A stretch of 64,000 nt of DNA from Kibdelosporangium persicum (GTDB taxonomy: Bacteria; Actinomycetota; Actinomycetes; Mycobacteriales; Pseudonocardiaceae): NCBI RefSeq assembly GCF_013280595.1, contig NZ_JAAATY010000041.1:16822-80821 (forward strand), written 5' to 3'. The notes beneath the pieces are model-generated. The model had not been told where the DNA came from and ran no database searches. It saw only the letters and a list, made by a program, of their open reading frames with translations. Made by a program: the position numbers and the translations under genes. Numbering within the stretch: the first letter of the stretch is position 1; each line of letters opens with the position of its first letter. Positions 11,171 through 20,270 of this stretch are shown piece by piece.

Positions 11171-12544
11171 TCACAGCCCGAAGAAGTCCTTGACGCCCTT
11201 CGCGGCGTCACTGACCGTGTTGTCGATGGCCTTGCCCGCGCTGCTGATGCCGTCGCCGACCGCACCGGCCACATCGGACACCGTGTCGACGACCTTGCCC
11301 GGGTCGACGGAGAAGTCGAAGCCGACCTTGCCGCCGTAGCCCAGACCGATGCCGAACGAGCCACCGACGTGGAACTTACCGTCGTCGCCCATGCCCAGCT
11401 GCGCGTCGGCCTCGATACCGGCACCGGCCCACGCCTCACCGCGGACACCGGCGCCGATCCCGCCGACCTCGGCGCCGACCTCGCCTTCGGCCCGGGCACC
11501 GGCGAAGGCGCCGACGCTGGCCTCCGCGCCGCCCCAGCCGATGTTGGCCTCGGCCTCGGCCCGGGCGCCGACGAAGACCTCACCCTTGCCGGAGACGCTG
11601 GCGTGCTCGCCGAAGTCCAGCTTGCCCTCCGCGCCTGCCTTGGCCAGGTACGCCTCGGCGTGCGCGCCCGCGGTCAGGCCGTCGGGGCCCCATCCCGCCT
11701 TGGCCTGCGCCTCGGCGCCGAGCACGTCGAGGCTGGCCTTGCCCTCGCCCTTGACCCAGCCGGAGTCGAACTTGCCCTTGCCCTCCCAGCCCCAGACCTT
11801 GGCCTCGGCCTTGCCGGAGTCCCACTTGCCCTTGGGGATCTCGATGCCGAGCGCCTTGAGCGCGCCCTGCATGATGCCGCCGAACATGTCGCCGAGGTTG
11901 CCCTGCGGCTGGCTGCCGAACTCCCGGCCGCGGAAGCGCCCGCCCGGCACCCGCTGCCAGCCGCCGCGGTTGTTGGGGTTGGCGTTCTCCAGGCCGAAGC
12001 CGACCTCGCGGCCCTGGTGGGTGTACTTGCCCTCGCCGTCCGGCTGCATGCCGAACATCTGCGCGATCGTGCCGCCCGCGGACGCGAGCTGGTCACGGGC
12101 GTTCTGCAGGACGGTCTGTGCGTTGTGGAACGCGTCGGCGGCCGGGTCGAAGAACGGCCCGACGACACCGTTCTGGGCCTGTTCCAGGGCGCTCGCGGCC
12201 GCCGCGCGGGACGCCGCCATCGCCTCGGTGTACATCTCGATGGCCTTCTGGGCCTCGCCCTGGGCCCAGGTCAGCATGTCGCCGAAGTCGGCGAGCGCGT
12301 CGCCGGCGATGCCCATGTCCTCGACCGCCTGCATCCACTTCGGCGGTTCCTGGCCGAACATCTCCAGGAACGAGGACGCGGCCTGGCCGGTCCACTCGAC
12401 GACGTCGACCGAGCCGAGGCCCTGGCCGACCGTGGCGACCTGCTTGACGTTCTCCACCAGGGCACGCAGGTCGGTGGAGATCGCCTCGGGCAACCCGGGG
12501 ATCAGCTCCCGGGGGTCCATGGTCTGTCCGAGTTCGGCGGCCAT
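11171..12544 (-). CDS. Large type VII secretion-like protein with Gly/Ala-rich beta-repeat C-terminus
   Basis: A 457-residue protein. Residues 1-170 are helical, with WTGQAASSF and a long Ala-rich helical hairpin, like the N-terminal module of WXG100-type polymorphic toxins. Residues about 215-410 are Gly/Ala/Glu/Lys-rich short repeats (GAEAQAKAGWG, GARAEGEVGAEVGG) that suggest repeated beta hairpins. The last 45 residues are a weakly amphipathic helix. No catalytic toxin domain or obvious immunity gene is present, so this may be a structural or surface protein. It is coupled to the EspC-like gene by a one-base overlap. Confidence 0.7.
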   Translation of the reverse strand: MAAELGQTMDPRELIPGLPEAISTDLRALVENVKQVATVGQGLGSVDVVEWTGQAASSFLEMFGQEPPKWMQAVEDMGIAGDALADFGDMLTWAQGEAQKAIEMYTEAMAASRAAAASALEQAQNGVVGPFFDPAADAFHNAQTVLQNARDQLASAGGTIAQMFGMQPDGEGKYTHQGREVGFGLENANPNNRGGWQRVPGGRFRGREFGSQPQGNLGDMFGGIMQGALKALGIEIPKGKWDSGKAEAKVWGWEGKGKFDSGWVKGEGKASLDVLGAEAQAKAGWGPDGLTAGAHAEAYLAKAGAEGKLDFGEHASVSGKGEVFVGARAEAEANIGWGGAEASVGAFAGARAEGEVGAEVGGIGAGVRGEAWAGAGIEADAQLGMGDDGKFHVGGSFGIGLGYGGKVGFDFSVDPGKVVDTVSDVAGAVGDGISSAGKAIDNTVSDAAKGVKDFFGL

Positions 12545-12951
12545 CAGAACACCATCCGTCCGGGGCCGCCCGCCTCACCGGCGGAGCCGGGGTCGAGGCG
12601 TGAGGAGATCGACGGCGCGATGCCGATCGCGCCACCGGTGAGCCCGGTGCCGGAGTCCTCGAACAACTGGCCCACCTTGCCCAGCAGGTCGCCGACCCCG
12701 GTCTCGCGCTCCAGATAGGACGTGGCGGCGGTGATCAGGCCCTCGCCGTGACCGTCCGCCTTGGACCGCAGATCGTCGATCTGCTTCTTCATGTCCTCGA
12801 TGAAGACCGACCAGCCCTGCTGGACGCCGGGGTGGCCGTAATCACCACTCGGCGGCTGCCAGACGGCGCTCGCGACCTTGCCGACAACGTCCCCGATCTT
12901 GCTCGCGGCATTCCGCAGTTCGTCGGGAACGGTTCCAAACCCGTTGGGCAT
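12544..12951 (-). CDS. EspC/WXG100-like type VII secretion-associated protein
   Basis: A 135-residue protein, first gene of a five-gene operon. The N-terminal 100 residues are two amphipathic helices separated by VWQPPSGDYGHPGVQQGW, a layout seen in EspC/ESX-1 secretion-associated families. The C-terminal 35 residues are Gly/Ser-rich. ATG at 12951 is preferred over the upstream GTG because AGGGG sits at the right spacing before it. Its stop overlaps the start of the next gene by one base. Secretion through an ESX apparatus encoded elsewhere is inferred. Confidence 0.7.
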   Translation of the reverse strand: MPNGFGTVPDELRNAASKIGDVVGKVASAVWQPPSGDYGHPGVQQGWSVFIEDMKKQIDDLRSKADGHGEGLITAATSYLERETGVGDLLGKVGQLFEDSGTGLTGGAIGIAPSISSRLDPGSAGEAGGPGRMVF

Positions 12952-13078
12952 GACGCCCCTCACCCCAGTCGTGTCCAGTGCCCGTGCGTTGGCTCCGACG
13001 CAGACCGCCTGCCCGCGGTTCCATCGAAGTTTCCGCCCGTAACGGGTGCTGTTCTACCAGACTGCGCTGCGTGGTGAA

Positions 13079-13114
13079 GGGCCCACCAGCGGGCCCACAA
13101 CCGCCAAATGGCGG
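13079..13114. terminator. Two small hairpins upstream of the WXG-like operon
   Basis: GGGCCC occurs twice six bases apart and can pair with itself, followed by CCGCCAAATGGCGG. On the minus strand this lies beyond the stop of the small gene at 13224-13376, where a terminator would be expected. There is no T-run, so the call is tentative. The rest of 12952-13223 holds no gene that I can support and should contain the operon promoter. Confidence 0.35.
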
Positions 13115-13223
13115 CTGACCTGCTGGTTTCATTGGAGGATGAAGCAACTGTGTCGGTGTTGTCGGACCTTTCCGGTTGACGGGAGATCAGGGGCTGCCTG
13201 CCGGCGGGGTTTTGTCGTCCGGG

Positions 13224-13376
13224 TCAGCCGCTGAGCTCGTCCTCGTCGCGTTCGAACGGCTCGACGTCGCGTGCCTCGTCCGCCCTGGTCGGACGGTTGG
13301 CGCGGAGCGCGCCCTCGATCTCTTCCTTCATCTCGTCGTCGACGAGTGGACTGTGCTTGTCGCTCTCCCTGTTCAT
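13224..13376 (-). CDS. Small conserved acidic actinobacterial protein (50 aa)
   Basis: A 50-residue, highly charged protein beginning MNRESDKHSPLVDDEM and ending in an acidic tail. It belongs to a widespread actinobacterial family of about this length with the opening RESDKH and a later THAEE/TRADE motif. No function is established that I can name. The open frame extends upstream to 13601, but that part overlaps the hydrolase-OsmC gene and has no family resemblance. The ATG at 13376 is therefore the likely start. Confidence 0.8.
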   Translation of the reverse strand: MNRESDKHSPLVDDEMKEEIEGALRANRPTRADEARDVEPFERDEDELSG

Positions 13377-13546
13377 GGCAGTGGCGTACCCACCGAATCC
13401 GGGCCGAATCAGCGTGATCCCCCGGGCTTGGTGGCCTGATCGCGGACCTGCGACGGCAGAGCTGGTCAAAACGTGAGCTGTCACGGCCTGGGCCTGTACA
13501 GTCCGCATAGGTCGCTCCAGGTCGAGCAGTACCTCGCGCCTGGGCC

Positions 13547-14740
13547 TCAGTCGGTGGTCCTGATGTCGATTTCGGAGTGCAGCGTGCGGTGCACCGGGCA
13601 CTTGTCGGCGATCTCCAGCAGGCGTTGCCGTTGCCGGCCGGTCAGATCGCCCACGAGGTGGATCGTGCGGTCGATCCGGTCGAGCATGCCGGTCCTGGTC
13701 TCGCAGCCGGCACAGTCCTCGGCGTGAATCCGTGAGTGGTGCAAGTGGACCGAAACGTGCTTGAGCGGTAACTGCTTGCGTTCAGCGTACATCCGTATCG
13801 TCATCGAGGTGCACGCGCCGAGCGCGGCCAGGAGCAAGTCGTACGGCGTCGGCCCGCTGTCGTTGCCGACCGGCACAGGCTCGTCGGCGACGAAGACGTG
13901 TTCACCCACAGTGACACGCTGCTCGAGCGGACCGTCGCCGTTCTCCGACACCACCACCGTGCCCTCGGTCGGCTCGTCGGTCTTCACAGCGTAGCGGGTC
14001 ACCCACGCCCCGAGCATGTGCGCGACGTAGTCGGCGTCCTCGCGTCTGGTGAGCAGGTGATTGGCACCGTCCAGGGCGACGAACGATTTCGGGTGCCGCG
14101 CCGCCTCGAAGATCCGCCTCGCGTTGGTGATATCGACGTATTCGTCCGTCGGCGAATGCATGACGAGCAGCGCGGCGTCGAGCTCGCTGATCCGCTCGGC
14201 CTGCGGCTGCTCGGCGATGTCGTCGAGGAACTGCTTGCGGATGCAGAAGGTCCGCCCCGCCAGCACCACGTCGGCCTGGCCCGTCCGCTCGATCTCGGCC
14301 GGGCTCTCGCCGAGCAGATGCCGGACGTGCGCCGGGTCGGCGGGCGCGCCGATGGTCGCCACCGCCCGCACCTCCGGCACCAGACGCGCGGCGGCGAGCA
14401 CCGCGGCGCCGCCCAAGGAATGTCCGATCAGGACAGTGGGAGCGCCGGAGCCGGTCCGCAGATGGTCCGCGGCGAGCACCAGATCCTGGACGTTGGACGT
14501 GAAGGTGGTGTTGCCGAAGTCCCCGCCGGACCCGCCAAGCCCGGTGAAGTCGAAGCGCAGAACGGCAATCCCGTACTCGGTGAGCGCCCGCGAGATCCGC
14601 GTCGCCGCCACCACGTCCTTGCCGCACGTGAAGCAGTGCGCGAACAAGGCGTACGTCCGGATATCGCCTTCCGGCAGTTCCAGCCGCGCCGCCAGCGTCT
14701 CCCCGTGCGACCCGGTGAACTCGACCTTCTTGCTCCGCAT
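13547..14740 (-). CDS. Alpha/beta hydrolase fused to OsmC-like peroxiredoxin domain
   Basis: A 397-residue two-domain protein. Residues 1-250 are an alpha/beta hydrolase with nucleophile motif GHSLGG, a later DEY acid and NHLL histidine. Residues about 260-397 are an OsmC/Ohr-type domain with [14 protein letters not shown] and a second Cys in DKCPVH, the pair used in thiol peroxidase chemistry. This fusion is known in bacteria. The natural substrate is not. ATG at 14740 follows GGGG at good spacing. A TTG 18 bases upstream is less likely. The gene lies 21 bp after the FAD protein gene and is probably cotranscribed with it. Confidence 0.88.
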   Translation of the reverse strand: MRSKKVEFTGSHGETLAARLELPEGDIRTYALFAHCFTCGKDVVAATRISRALTEYGIAVLRFDFTGLGGSGGDFGNTTFTSNVQDLVLAADHLRTGSGAPTVLIGHSLGGAAVLAAARLVPEVRAVATIGAPADPAHVRHLLGESPAEIERTGQADVVLAGRTFCIRKQFLDDIAEQPQAERISELDAALLVMHSPTDEYVDITNARRIFEAARHPKSFVALDGANHLLTRREDADYVAHMLGAWVTRYAVKTDEPTEGTVVVSENGDGPLEQRVTVGEHVFVADEPVPVGNDSGPTPYDLLLAALGACTSMTIRMYAERKQLPLKHVSVHLHHSRIHAEDCAGCETRTGMLDRIDRTIHLVGDLTGRQRQRLLEIADKCPVHRTLHSEIDIRTTD

Positions 14741-14761
14741 CCCCCAGCCCTTCGCCAATGG

Positions 14762-16039
14762 TCACCCAGTATGCCTGACCTGTCCACAGATCTTCGCCAC
14801 CGCGGCGCTGGCGCTGGCGGCGACCGTCGGCACGCTCGGGACGACAAAAGTCGTGTCGGCCGGATCACTGCCGAGCACGTGCACTGGTCCAGTCGCCCCG
14901 GAGTCCGGGTTCACGGCGTTCAGCACGACGTCCGCGGTCAACTCGCCGGACCCGCTGATGTGGAATCCCCTGCTGGTGGCCTCGATCCCGGGAATCCCGG
15001 CGAGCAGCCGCAGCTGCCCGGAGTCGAGCAGCCGCAGGACGATCTCGGCGTTGACGGGGACCATGGGGGAGGCCAGGCTGGTGATGGCCCGGAAGTGGCC
15101 GGTGCGCAGCATGTCGCGGTCGGCGTCGGGAAGCCGTCGCCAGGCCGCCGGTCCGAGGGTATGGATACCGACCGCCAGCATCCGGCGGCCGAGGTAGTCG
15201 GAGTCCACCTCGGACAGTTGCCGCCGAAGCCGCTCGACAGGATCTTCGGTCCGGGTGATCTCGCCGGCCAGCGGTGCGAGGTCCTGTCCATGCGTCGCCA
15301 GTTCAGCCCGCAGCAACGAGGCCAGGCCGTCGAACGTTCCCGGCAAGTTCTCCGCGATGAGGTGCTGGAATTCGAGTTTGACCGGCGTCTGTTGCACGGA
15401 AGGCAGCACGCCGTTGCGGGACAACAACGTGATCGGTCCACTGTGCCCTGTGGCCGCCAGTGCGACCGCGATGTCGACCGCGGTCAACCCACTACCGATC
15501 ACGACGACATGACTGTCGGTGGGAACACCGTCCAAGGTCCGCGCGAGCGGATACGGCTCGAGCACGAAACCTTCGCGCCCGGAAAGCCCATAGTGGTCGG
15601 AAGGCGTTCCGCCGCCCACGCACACCAGAACGTGGTCCATCGTGGTCTGTAGTGCCGAGTAGTCAGTCACCCGGTCGTTGACGACCTTGACCTCAGTACC
15701 TCGTTCCCGCAGCCGCCTGATCGCAGTCAGGGCCGTAGCTTCCAGATACTCGCCATACACGGCACGCGGCACAATCGGCACTCCCAAGGATGTGTCGAGA
15801 TACCCTTCGCGGTCTGCCAACCACCGCCAGTAATGCTCCCGATCACCGTGGCGGATCGACATGAGGGCTGGCGGCGCGTTCACGCGCACCGCCTCCAGGT
15901 CCGGCTGGTATGCACGCCCACGCCACATCCACGGCGAGCTCTCGAACACGGTGATGCCACTTGGTGTTGGCTCGGCCAGGGACAAGGCGTCGAGCACACT
16001 CACGCCTGCCGCCCCGGCTCCGATGATCCCGATCCGCAT
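14762..16039 (-). CDS. FAD/NAD(P)-binding oxidoreductase
   Basis: A 425-residue flavoprotein. The N-terminus MRIGIIGAGAAGVSVL is a dinucleotide-binding Rossmann motif. A second nucleotide-binding motif VVVIGSGLTAVDIAVAL lies near residue 160. The overall pattern matches FAD-NAD(P)-binding proteins of the SidA/HpnW-like group, often of unassigned substrate. The frame is open for 30 more codons to a start that overlaps the LuxR gene start, but the Rossmann motif argues for 16039. It is divergent from the LuxR regulator across about 90 bp, which may control it. Confidence 0.82.
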   Translation of the reverse strand: MRIGIIGAGAAGVSVLDALSLAEPTPSGITVFESSPWMWRGRAYQPDLEAVRVNAPPALMSIRHGDREHYWRWLADREGYLDTSLGVPIVPRAVYGEYLEATALTAIRRLRERGTEVKVVNDRVTDYSALQTTMDHVLVCVGGGTPSDHYGLSGREGFVLEPYPLARTLDGVPTDSHVVVIGSGLTAVDIAVALAATGHSGPITLLSRNGVLPSVQQTPVKLEFQHLIAENLPGTFDGLASLLRAELATHGQDLAPLAGEITRTEDPVERLRRQLSEVDSDYLGRRMLAVGIHTLGPAAWRRLPDADRDMLRTGHFRAITSLASPMVPVNAEIVLRLLDSGQLRLLAGIPGIEATSRGFHISGSGELTADVVLNAVNPDSGATGPVHVLGSDPADTTFVVPSVPTVAASASAAVAKICGQVRHTG

Positions 16040-16127
16040 GCCGGAAAGGTTCACCCGCGCCGGCGGCCGGTTCCATCCCCCGTTCTCGGGGTTGTCGACC
16101 GTGGTGTCGAAGACGAAGATCGAGGTC

Positions 16128-17177
16128 ATGAGGGCACCGGACGCGCTTACACTGTTCGCCCAAGCATCCGCGGGATTACGCCGTCAGGTGCCGTTCGACG
16201 CAGCGATCTGGCAGGCCACCGACCCGGCCACCGGACTGGTCACCGCGCCGATGCGCGCCGAGAACCTCGGTGAGGACGGCTGTGCGACCTACTGGGACTG
16301 CGAGTTGCTGACGGAGAAGGTGAACCTGTTCCGTGACCTCGCCCGTGCTGAGGTCCCAGTCGCCGCACTCCGTGAAAGCACAGCTGACGCACCGGAACAC
16401 AGCACCACATACCGCCAGTTCCTCCGGCCACGCGGCTTGGACGATGAACTACGAGCCGTGTTGCGTGTCGACGGCCAGTGGTGGGGCCAGGTCAGCCTTT
16501 TCCGTGCCCGAGGACGGAAACGCTTCAGCCGTAAGGAGATCACCACCGTCGCGGACCTCACGTCGCCCCTCGCCGAGAGTCTCCGGTCGTTCGCCTTGCC
16601 TGCACCGGGACCGGCCTGCCCCGCTCGCGGTCCCGGCCTGCTCCTCTTCGACGCCACCGGCACGTTGCTGTCGATCAACGACGAGGCCCGCGAGTTCCTG
16701 GAAGCCATGCCGCCAGGTCCGTCATCCCCGGCCCAGCTGGGCATCCATGTCCCAGCATGGATCCACAGCACCGCAGCCAACGCCCTGATTGAAGACGGCA
16801 CACGCATCCGTGCCCGCGACCGCGCAGGCCGTTGGCTGGTGTTCCACGCTTCCTGCCTGCGGGACGCGAACGGAACGCCCGCCCAGACAGTGGTCGTGAT
16901 CGAACCCGCGAAGGCCACCGAGGTTGCCTCACTGCTGACGGCGGCGTACGGCCTGACAGACCGCGAGGTGGAGATCACGCAGCTCATCGCCCGCGGCCTG
17001 TCCACCGCCCAACTCGCCAGCAGCTTGCACCTCTCGCAGCACACCGTCCGTGACCACGTGAAGGCGATCTTCGCCAAGACGAGCGTCAGCAGCCGTGGCG
17101 AACTCGTCGCCAAGCTCTACACCGAGCACTACAGGACACTGAACCCGGACGCCCGTCTGCGAGTCTGGCACGAATAG
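16128..17177 (+). CDS. LuxR-type transcriptional regulator
   Basis: A 349-residue regulator. The C-terminal 65 residues are a LuxR-family helix-turn-helix (LTDREVEITQLIARGLSTAQ, then HTVRDHVKAIFAKTSVSSR). The N-terminal part resembles GAF/PAS-like sensing modules and lacks a kinase or receiver signature, with no conserved Asp of response regulators. The start at 16128 begins a good N-terminus after a GAGG. It is divergent from the FAD oxidoreductase gene and abuts the convergent hydrolase gene with no gap. The ligand is unknown. Confidence 0.85.
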   Translation: MRAPDALTLFAQASAGLRRQVPFDAAIWQATDPATGLVTAPMRAENLGEDGCATYWDCELLTEKVNLFRDLARAEVPVAALRESTADAPEHSTTYRQFLRPRGLDDELRAVLRVDGQWWGQVSLFRARGRKRFSRKEITTVADLTSPLAESLRSFALPAPGPACPARGPGLLLFDATGTLLSINDEAREFLEAMPPGPSSPAQLGIHVPAWIHSTAANALIEDGTRIRARDRAGRWLVFHASCLRDANGTPAQTVVVIEPAKATEVASLLTAAYGLTDREVEITQLIARGLSTAQLASSLHLSQHTVRDHVKAIFAKTSVSSRGELVAKLYTEHYRTLNPDARLRVWHE

Positions 17178-18047
17178 TCAGGTGTTGATCCAGTCCAGGA
17201 CGATCCTGGCGACCTCGGCCGGCTGGTCCAGCTGCATGAAGTGCCCCGCTCCGGGAATGATCCGCACGGACGAGCCAGGCGCAAGCCCGGCCTCGGCATC
17301 AGCGAAGTACTCCGGCGGAATGCACCCGTCGTCCTCACCGGCAAGGACAAGCAGCGGAATGTCCGCGGGCACCTCACTGCGCGCGGCCAGTGGCCCCAAC
17401 TCCGGATCGTGCAGCGCCCGGTCGAAGTTCCCCCGGTAGATCCGCAACGCGTTGCGAAGCAGCCGAGGATCGCCGTACACGGCGTGCACCCGCTCCCGGT
17501 GCTCGCCGGGGTCAAGCCCAGGCGACCACGTCGACCACAGATAGTCGACCAGGCGCCGATCAGTCTCCAGGACGGCCTCGGCGATGTCCGGCAACTGGAA
17601 GAGCCACATGTAGAACAACCTTTGCTGCTGGGCGGGATCGCTCAGCATCGCAGGCAACGTCCTCGGCGGCGGAACCGCCATGGTCACCCCACGCCGCAGC
17701 CGCTCGGGCCAGACAGCCGCCAGCCGCCCGACAATCCCGGCACCGATGTCGTGCCCGATCATGTCGACAGGAGCATCCGGCGACAACGCCTCGGCGACCG
17801 CGGCGCCGTCCGCCGCGAGCGTGAGCCCGTCCCCATAGGGCATCTGCTCCGCTGTCGCCGGATGATGCCCACGCAGGAACGGCGCCACCACTCGCCGCCC
17901 CGCGGCGACCAGATGCTCCGCGAGCGGCCCAAACGTGGCAGGGTGGTCGGGAAAACCATGCCAGCAGACGACAACAGGCCCGTCTCCGGCGACAAGGGCG
18001 GGAAAGTCGAGCCGGTCCGTCCGGATCACGATCTCTTCGAAGTCCAC
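17178..18047 (-). CDS. Epoxide-hydrolase-like alpha/beta hydrolase
   Basis: A 289-residue alpha/beta hydrolase. The oxyanion motif is HGFPDHPATF. The nucleophile motif is MIGHDIGAGI, with Asp in place of Ser, as in epoxide hydrolases and haloalkane dehalogenases. The histidine lies in GAGHFMQLDQP near the C-terminus. An Asp nucleophile supports attack on an epoxide or carbon-halogen bond rather than an ester. It is convergent with the LuxR gene and has no visible partner. Its length is normal for the family. Confidence 0.85.
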   Translation of the reverse strand: MDFEEIVIRTDRLDFPALVAGDGPVVVCWHGFPDHPATFGPLAEHLVAAGRRVVAPFLRGHHPATAEQMPYGDGLTLAADGAAVAEALSPDAPVDMIGHDIGAGIVGRLAAVWPERLRRGVTMAVPPPRTLPAMLSDPAQQQRLFYMWLFQLPDIAEAVLETDRRLVDYLWSTWSPGLDPGEHRERVHAVYGDPRLLRNALRIYRGNFDRALHDPELGPLAARSEVPADIPLLVLAGEDDGCIPPEYFADAEAGLAPGSSVRIIPGAGHFMQLDQPAEVARIVLDWINT

Positions 18048-18313
18048 GATCGAAATCTAGCGACATTCGGCTGTGGCCGTCGCGGTTCCCGCCGACTCGG
18101 CGGCCACCGGTCCCCGGGCCGATGGCCGCCGCCGAGGTCGGCCACCGCGTCCTGAGTGGTCAATTGATGGTCAACCCGGTCATTTTCGTGACTCTGCGAA
18201 GTTCTTGGCAGACAGGGCATGGACGATCATGCCAGGTTCTGCGCGGCGGTCACGACAAGACCGCTGTGCCGCGCTGACGGCATGTCGCCATCACGAAGGA
18301 CAAGAGAGCCACG
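18048..18313. other. Intergenic region upstream of the motif-sharing trio
   Basis: 266 bp between a leftward gene and the first gene of the trio. No ORF looks real. It must hold promoters for both directions. A partly repeated AATTGATGGTCAACC at about 18160-18176 (GGTCAATTGATGGTCAAC) could be an operator. No other structure was seen. Confidence 0.4.
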
Positions 18314-19753
18314 ATGAGTGGACCCCACCACACCCAGTACAACAGCAGTAACGGCGGACCGGTATACGCCAGCCAGGGTATTCAGAACATCTACCTCAGC
18401 GAGGTGATCGATCACTTCGAAAAGGGCAGCCGTGCGTTGAAGGGCAAGCTGTACCCGAACGCGGTCGCGGAGTTCGAGGAGGCCGTCACCACGGCCGCGC
18501 GGGCCGGGCTCGAGAACGATCCAGCCGCTCAGGCCAAGATCGCGCAGGCGCACTTCTTCGCCGCCTTGGCCCTGCTGGGCGGACGCAACCCCGGTGACCG
18601 GGGGCCGGAGGAGATCCAGCGCATCGAACGGCACCTGGAGCAGGTCATGAACTACGCCGATGAGTCGTCGGTGTGTCAGGCCAAGGTGCTGTGGGCGATC
18701 GTCAACGAGGACTACTACGCCGCCTACGGCATGCATCCGGTCAAGGAGGAGGCCGCGGACTTCGGGCAGAGCCTCGAGAACCTTTCACCCGGCGACCTCG
18801 AACCGTTCGTCACCCACCTCACGCGGGTCACCGGGGCGACGTGGAACTCATTGTGTGACAGGGCAGTCGCCTACGGCATGATGCCGCCGCCCGTGGTGCA
18901 GACGGAAGTGCGGCGCGTTGTCGATCCGCATCGGCCCGTGGCTGTGAAGAAGTACTTCACCCACACTCCCCGCCACCGGAGTAGTGCCGGGTACATCGCC
19001 GCGTTCGCCGGTGCCGGGGTGCTGATCGTCGCCGGCCTGGCGATGCAGAACTTCGGGACGTTGTTGTTCGTCGTCGGTGGTGGCTGGCTGGCGAAGTGGG
19101 GATTCGAGGAACTCGGGCGGTACCGCGAGTACCTGCGCAGGTTCCGTGAGGCTGAGCCGAAACCGAGCGACCGGCAGCTCGACGAGTGGCTGCGGGAGGA
19201 CATCGCGGTCATATCCCGGCGTGCCGGGGAGCGTGTCCGGCTCAACGCCGAACTGACCGCGCAGGGTGGTGACCTCGTCTACCCGATCCAGGTCGTGGTG
19301 GGAATCCCGTCCGGCAACCAGGCGGTCAGTCACCGCCTCCGAGTCCGGCCGGGCGCGGACGGAATGGTCCGTGCGAACACCTACGACGTTCTGATCATGT
19401 TCCTGACGAACAACCTGATCAGCATCTACCGCTGCATTCTCGACAACCACACGGGCGAGGCGGTGTACGAGGAGAACACCGAGTATCACTACCGGGACAT
19501 CGTCGGCGTCTCGTCCCAGTCCATCCCGATCCCCGAGGTGCTGGCGGATCTGCTCGCGGAGATCGACGAGAACTACAAGAACGTGCCGCTGGCCCAGACG
19601 TTCCGGCTGTCGATCACCAGCGGTGAGTCGCTGTCGGTGGCGACCGGCTTCCGCCGTCCGGAAGACGGCCTGACCGGCGACATCGCCTGGGGCAACAACG
19701 CCAGGTCGCTGGACGTCATCAAGAAGATGATCAGAGCGAGGCACACGGCATGA
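18314..19753 (+). CDS. TPR-like membrane protein with N-terminal amyloid-like motif
   Basis: A 479-residue protein that I cannot assign to a named family. Residues 10-27 carry NSSNGGPVYASQGIQNIY, closely matching motifs at the C-termini of the next two gene products. Residues 28-150 are helical and TPR-like (HFEKGSRALKGKLYPNAVAE). Two adjacent transmembrane segments lie at about 228-262. The C-terminal 200 residues are a soluble beta-rich domain of unknown type. The next gene starts within its stop codon (ATGA). The layout suggests a membrane-tethered receptor or adaptor whose N-terminus could template the partner motifs. That role is inference. Confidence 0.7.
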   Translation: MSGPHHTQYNSSNGGPVYASQGIQNIYLSEVIDHFEKGSRALKGKLYPNAVAEFEEAVTTAARAGLENDPAAQAKIAQAHFFAALALLGGRNPGDRGPEEIQRIERHLEQVMNYADESSVCQAKVLWAIVNEDYYAAYGMHPVKEEAADFGQSLENLSPGDLEPFVTHLTRVTGATWNSLCDRAVAYGMMPPPVVQTEVRRVVDPHRPVAVKKYFTHTPRHRSSAGYIAAFAGAGVLIVAGLAMQNFGTLLFVVGGGWLAKWGFEELGRYREYLRRFREAEPKPSDRQLDEWLREDIAVISRRAGERVRLNAELTAQGGDLVYPIQVVVGIPSGNQAVSHRLRVRPGADGMVRANTYDVLIMFLTNNLISIYRCILDNHTGEAVYEENTEYHYRDIVGVSSQSIPIPEVLADLLAEIDENYKNVPLAQTFRLSITSGESLSVATGFRRPEDGLTGDIAWGNNARSLDVIKKMIRARHTA

Positions 19754-20127
19754 CGAACCCGATGCGTGCGGCCGCGCAAGCTATCGCCGGTGAACTCGAA
19801 TCCGGCGCGTGGCACGCGATTCAAGCGGATGTCGTCCGGTTGTTCCCGGACGTCCCGGCCTTCGGCAGCCAGCTACGGGCCGACGCGGACGTCCTGGCAT
19901 CCACGGCCGGTGGTGAGCGGCAGCGCCTGATACGCGACGTCGCGGCGGCATGGGAACACAGGCTCGCAATGGTGGTGAGCCGGAATCCCGCGCTGGAGGC
20001 CTCGGTCATGAAGCTCGCCGAGCGCGCGGCGCCCCGGACGGCCTTCACCCAGAACAACACCCCGGCGAACGGCGGCATTGTCTTCGCCAACCAGGGCGGA
20101 CCGCAGAACGTCTACCGAACACCGTGA
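19750..20127 (+). CDS. Small helical protein with C-terminal amyloid-like motif
   Basis: A 125-residue protein with four or so helices (AAAQAIAGELESGAWHAIQA) and a disordered tail ending ANGGIVFANQGGPQNVY at residues 106-122. The tail closely matches the N-terminus of the preceding protein and the tail of the SEFIR protein. Small helical proteins ending in such Gly-x-Val-aromatic-x-x-Gln-Gly motifs are typical of actinobacterial amyloid-signalling (BASS-type) pairs. The start is within the previous stop codon (4-bp overlap), so the two proteins are made together. The helical part may be an effector or adaptor domain. No catalytic residue is visible. Confidence 0.7.
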   Translation: MTNPMRAAAQAIAGELESGAWHAIQADVVRLFPDVPAFGSQLRADADVLASTAGGERQRLIRDVAAAWEHRLAMVVSRNPALEASVMKLAERAAPRTAFTQNNTPANGGIVFANQGGPQNVYRTP

Positions 20128-20130
20128 CAG

Positions 20131-20170
20131 CACTGGTGGCCTTTGTGCCTGACCACAAAGGCCACCAGTG
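20131..20170. terminator. Perfect 17-bp hairpin between convergent genes
   Basis: CACTGGTGGCCTTTGTG is followed by CCTGAC and its exact inverted copy. The stem is 17 bp with a 6-base loop, three bases beyond the stop of the small motif protein. It separates two convergent genes, so it can serve as a bidirectional terminator. There is no T-run. Confidence 0.75.
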
Positions 20171-20270
20171 GGTTGACGCGCCACGCCCCGGAACGCCGGC
20201 CTTGCCCCACTGTGCCAACGGGACCGTCGCGGACGTTCGATTCCGCTGTCCGACAGGGCCTTCTGTGACT

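Noticed and set aside
10144..11583. 479-codon minus frame
   Set aside because: Only the last 165 codons resemble a real (YbaB-like) protein. The upstream part overlaps two well-supported genes in another frame.
11144..12718. Plus-strand open frame of 524 codons
   Set aside because: It is the mirror of the Gly/Ala-rich substrate gene. Its composition arises from the repeat on the other strand.
13898..15652. Plus-strand open frame of 584 codons
   Set aside because: It lies opposite the hydrolase-OsmC and FAD protein genes and has no recognisable domain.
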